Assembly (NCBI GenBank): GCA_045806665.1
Contig: JBJMIW010000347.1
Location: 1 to 8,527 of the forward strand
DNA length: 8,527 nt
Direction: 5' to 3'
DNA from: Actinoallomurus sp045806665
Lineage (GTDB): Bacteria; Actinomycetota; Actinomycetes; Streptosporangiales; Streptosporangiaceae
Part shown: one piece after another, positions 6,717 to 8,527 of the stretch
Numbering within the stretch: position 1 is the stretch's first letter
How the letters are laid out: every line of letters starts with the position of its first letter
The notes under the pieces: model-generated
What the model saw: only the letters and a program-made list of their open reading frames with translations
Databases searched by the model: none
What the model was told of the DNA's origin: nothing
Program-made: the position numbers and the translations under genes

Positions 6717-6739
6717 TAAGATGTGATCGCGCCGATCAC
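6717..6739 (+). promoter_or_regulatory. -10-like hexamer and 17-bp operator palindrome before the hydratase
   Basis: TAAGAT at 6717-6722 resembles a -10 and is followed at once by a perfect inverted repeat, GTGATCG (6723-6729) and CGATCAC (6733-6739) around CGC. A repressor bound here would sit over the transcription start at about 6729. No good -35 is visible; TCGATC at 6692-6697 is poor and 19 bases away. The arrangement suggests that the hydratase and protease genes have their own regulated promoter. Confidence 0.45.
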
Positions 6740-6773
6740 GCCGAGCGTGTGCGGTGCCCAATGTCGCTGTCAG

Positions 6774-6807
6774 GGCCGGGACGGTCCTTCTCGACCGTGG
6801 CCCGGCC
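6774..6807 (+). ncRNA. Strong hairpin in the leader of the hydratase gene
   Basis: GGCCGGG (6774-6780) pairs with CCCGGCC (6801-6807), and ACGGTC (6781-6786) pairs with GACCGT (6793-6798), with a two-base GG bulge at 6799-6800 and loop CTTCTC (6787-6792). This gives 13 base pairs, the longest RNA stem I found between genes on this strand. It lies about 45 bases after the predicted transcript start and 40 before the ATG. It could be part of a cis-regulatory leader or a late terminator for the upstream operon. Confidence 0.4.
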
Positions 6808-6812
6808 ATCGG

Positions 6813-6843
6813 CGGGAGATGCCTCCCGGATTCGTCCGGGGAG
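6813..6843 (+). promoter_or_regulatory. Mutually exclusive hairpins overlapping the hydratase Shine-Dalgarno
   Basis: Hairpin A pairs CGGGAG (6813-6818) with CTCCCG (6823-6828). Hairpin B pairs CCCGGA (6825-6830) with TCCGGG (6835-6840) around a TTCG loop. They share bases 6825-6828, so only one can form. The ribosome binding site GGGGAG is at 6838-6843; hairpin B hides its first half and hairpin A frees it. This is the geometry of a translational switch, although each stem is only 6 bp. Confidence 0.35.
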
Positions 6844-6847
6844 AGCC

Positions 6848-7600
6848 ATGGAACCCCTCGTCCGCCTCACCGCCGAGAGCGGCGTCGCCACCGTCACCCT
6901 GGACTCGCCGCACAACCGCAACGCGCTGTCGCGCCGGCTCGTCACCGAACTGCGCGAGGCGCTGACCGCGGTCACCGCGGACGAGTCTGTGCGCGTCGTC
7001 GTCCTGACCGGTACCGGCCCGGTGTTCTGCGCGGGCGCGGACCTGAAGGAGCAGGCGGCGGGCGGGCCGGCTCCGGACGTCCCCGGCCTGCTGACGCTCA
7101 TCTGGGACAGTCCCAAGCCGGTGATCGCACGGCTGAACGGACCTGCGCGGGCCGGCGGGCTCGGGCTGGTCAGCGCCTGTGACATCGCCGTCGGGCCGGA
7201 CACCGCGACCTTCGCCTTCACCGAGGTACGGCTCGGCGTCGTGCCGGCCATGATCGCGGTGACCTGCCTGCGCCGCATGGAGCCGCGCGCCGCCGCCGAG
7301 TACTTCCTCACCGGGGAGGTCTTCGACGGCCGGCGCGCGCAGGAGATCGGCCTGCTCAACCGCGCGGTGCCCCGGGAGGAGCTCGACGCGACCGTCGCGC
7401 ACTACACCGACATGCTGCTGCGCGGCGCACCGGAGGCCCTCGCCATCGCCAAGCGGCTGCCCCGTACGGTGCCGGGCTCGTCGGTGCAGGAGGACTTCGC
7501 GCGGATGGCCGAGCTGTCCGCGGAGCGGTTCGCCTCCGAGGAGGCCCGCGAGGGGATCGCCGCGTTCCTGGAGAAGCGCGATCCGCGGTGGATCCCATGA
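6848..7600 (+). CDS. Enoyl-CoA hydratase/isomerase (crotonase) family protein, methylglutaconyl-CoA hydratase-like
   Basis: This 250-residue cytoplasmic enzyme probably hydrates the unsaturated product of the carboxylase encoded upstream, by analogy with 3-methylglutaconyl-CoA hydratase (LiuC-type) or mycobacterial EchA7. The crotonase fold is shown by TLDSPHNRNALS (17-28), the first oxyanion strand CAGADLKE (61-68) and NGPARAGGLGLVSACDIAV (97-115). Of the two catalytic glutamates of classical crotonase, the second is kept (E126 in FAFTEVRLG) but the first is glycine (G106). As I recall, LiuC/AtuE-like hydratases share this change, so it does not by itself mean the enzyme is dead. The start is ATG 6848 with GGGGAG four bases upstream and the usual family N-terminus. 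The frame is open far upstream, but that part overlaps the alpha subunit gene. The stop overlaps the protease start in ATGA. Confidence 0.93.
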   Translation: MEPLVRLTAESGVATVTLDSPHNRNALSRRLVTELREALTAVTADESVRVVVLTGTGPVFCAGADLKEQAAGGPAPDVPGLLTLIWDSPKPVIARLNGPARAGGLGLVSACDIAVGPDTATFAFTEVRLGVVPAMIAVTCLRRMEPRAAAEYFLTGEVFDGRRAQEIGLLNRAVPREELDATVAHYTDMLLRGAPEALAIAKRLPRTVPGSSVQEDFARMAELSAERFASEEAREGIAAFLEKRDPRWIP

Positions 7601-8373
7601 CCGTGGCGGTCGTCGGGGCGCGGCCGGTGAACCGGCGCCTGCTCACCGCCGAGATCTGGGTCGTCTTCGCCGTGTCGCTCGGCGCGAGCGGGGTCCAGGC
7701 GCTGCTGCAGCTCATCGCCTCCCTCACCGCGCCGAAGGCACTGTCGCACCAGAAGGCCTTGATCGTCGGCTCGTACGCGCCCGGCCGGCCGTGGATCGAC
7801 CTGATGTTCCAGCTGTTCGGCATGGCGAGCGCCCTGGCGCCGGTCGCGCTCGTGGCCTATCTGCTGGCCCGCTCGGGTGAGTCGCTGGCGACGCTGGGTG
7901 TGGACCGGCGCCGGCCGCTGCAGGACATCCTGCGGGGCGCGACGCTGGCCGCGGTCGTCGGCGGGGCCGGGCTGGGGTTCTACCTCGCCGCGTACTACTC
8001 CGGGGCCAACCTCGCCGTCGTGCCGGCCCAGTTGCCGGGCGTCTGGTGGCGGATCCCGGTGCTGCTGCTGTCCGCGGCGCAGAACGGCCTCCTGGAAGAG
8101 GTCATCGTCGCGGGCTACCTCCTGCACCGGTTGTCCCAGGTCGGCTGGTCGCCGGGTCGCGCCCTCACCCTCAGCGCGGTGCTGCGCGGGTCGTACCACC
8201 TGTACCAAGGGTTCGGCGGGTTCGCCGGAAACGTGATCATGGGGCTGGTGTTCGGCCGGCTGTACCAGCGGTGGGGCCGGGCCACACCTCTCTTCGTCGC
8301 CCACACGCTGATCGACGCCGTCACGTTCGTCGGGTACACGCTTCTGCACGGCCAGGTGTCCTGGCTGCCCTGA
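7597..8373 (+). CDS. CPBP-family (CAAX/Abi) intramembrane metalloprotease
   Basis: The 258-residue multi-pass membrane protein has hydrophobic segments at about 18-45, 68-92, 113-135, 150-163, 190-220 and 230-250. The three CPBP motifs are present: EEVIVAGYLLHRL (167-179), SYHLYQGFGGF (199-209, H201), and HTLID (236-240), which together supply the glutamates, histidines and acidic residue of the buried metal site. The first motif is normally EExxxR; here the arginine position is alanine (A172). I recall actinobacterial members with a small hydrophobic residue there, so this may be a subfamily trait. Substrates of such bacterial proteases are mostly unknown; roles in prenyl-protein processing and in bacteriocin self-immunity are known for some. 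I chose ATG 7597 because it overlaps the hydratase stop (ATGA) and has GGTGGA just upstream. GTG 7588 would add three residues. No link to acyl-CoA metabolism is evident beyond co-transcription. Confidence 0.9.
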   Translation: MTVAVVGARPVNRRLLTAEIWVVFAVSLGASGVQALLQLIASLTAPKALSHQKALIVGSYAPGRPWIDLMFQLFGMASALAPVALVAYLLARSGESLATLGVDRRRPLQDILRGATLAAVVGGAGLGFYLAAYYSGANLAVVPAQLPGVWWRIPVLLLSAAQNGLLEEVIVAGYLLHRLSQVGWSPGRALTLSAVLRGSYHLYQGFGGFAGNVIMGLVFGRLYQRWGRATPLFVAHTLIDAVTFVGYTLLHGQVSWLP

Positions 8374-8410
8374 GCGCCACCTCTGTCTTCCTCTTTCATC
8401 GGTTTTCACG

Positions 8411-8527
8411 GCCCATCGCCGGGCCGGCCTTGCCGACAACCCGTACGGCGGCAAGGGCTACGTGAACCCCGAGTGGTCCGCCCAGGCCAAGGCCGACGGC
8501 GGAACCGCGATCGCGGGCCAGCCGACC
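8411..8527 (+). pseudogene. 5'-truncated glycoside hydrolase family 6 (cellulase-type) fragment, running off the window
   Basis: The frame with codons starting at 8432 reads ADNPYGGKGYVNPEWSAQAK then ADGGTAIAGQPT to the last base. The pattern (A)DNPF/Y..KGYVNPEWSA....G...A.QPT is the opening of the mature GH6 endoglucanase/cellobiohydrolase domain, which acts on beta-1,4-glucan outside the cell. Nearly every codon from 8432 ends in G or C. Upstream in the same frame there is no ATG, GTG or TTG back to the stop ending at 8236, no Shine-Dalgarno and no signal peptide. Coding character fades before about 8411, and the protease stop is at 8373. GH6 enzymes need a secretion signal, so the gene is either broken or joined here to foreign sequence. 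The assignment rests on about 32 residues. Confidence 0.6.

Noticed and set aside
4878..6809. Long minus-strand open frame opposite the alpha subunit
   Set aside because: It is Arg/Asp/Gly-rich with no domain and lies fully antisense to an intact biotin carboxylase. It is a high-GC shadow frame.
5327..6847. N-terminal extension of the hydratase through the alpha-subunit gene
   Set aside because: The frame is open but the residues are shadow-like. The crotonase family begins near the ATG at 6848, which has a good ribosome binding site.
8410..8425. GGCCC/GGGCC hairpin after the protease as a terminator
   Set aside because: It has only 5 bp with no T run, and it overlaps the start of the GH6-like frame.
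7402..8454. Minus-strand open frame opposite the protease
   Set aside because: It has low-complexity composition, while the opposite strand has the complete set of CPBP motifs and a coupled start.

Overview
The window reads as chromosomal DNA of a high-GC actinomycete. Coding regions use G or C at almost every third codon position. The gene families are actinobacterial: a DHA2 multidrug transporter, a stand-alone Clp N-terminal-domain protein paired with a small HTH protein, AccD/AccA acyl-CoA carboxylase, a crotonase and a CPBP-family membrane protease. I cannot name a genus from sequence alone.

Layout from left to right. Bases 1-39 may hold the first codons of a leftward gene, followed by about 385 bases without a convincing gene that end in a hairpin and a good ribosome binding site. 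A 14-TM drug/H+ antiporter gene (425-1951, +) converges on a two-gene leftward operon (2807-2017): a 77-aa HTH protein and a 184-aa protein made of two Clp-N repeats with no ATPase domain. A possible bidirectional terminator lies between the converging genes. Upstream of the HTH gene is an unusually ordered control region: two 16-bp palindromes in inverted orientation, each covering the -10 of one putative promoter and the -35 of the opposing one. The leftward promoter would give a leaderless transcript.

The right half is a rightward metabolic cluster. A carboxyltransferase subunit (3096-4694) and a biotin carboxylase/BCCP subunit (4698-6623) are 3 bases apart and should form one biotin-dependent acyl-CoA carboxylase. 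After a 224-base spacer come a crotonase-fold hydratase (6848-7600) and, overlapping it by ATGA, a CPBP membrane protease (7597-8373). Carboxylase plus hydratase fits branched or short acyl-CoA breakdown: carboxylation of a 3-methylcrotonyl-CoA-like substrate, then hydration of the glutaconyl-CoA-like product. Details of the carboxyltransferase fit an AccD2-type paralogue better than canonical methylcrotonyl-CoA carboxylase, so the substrate is open.

The spacer before the hydratase holds a palindrome next to a -10-like hexamer, a 13-bp-stem hairpin, and two mutually exclusive small hairpins, one of which covers part of the Shine-Dalgarno. It is the best candidate here for an undescribed regulatory element. 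The last roughly 100 bases encode the beginning of a glycoside hydrolase family 6 domain with no start codon or signal peptide, which suggests a truncated gene or a sequence junction. No tRNA, rRNA, CRISPR, transposase or integrase was seen.
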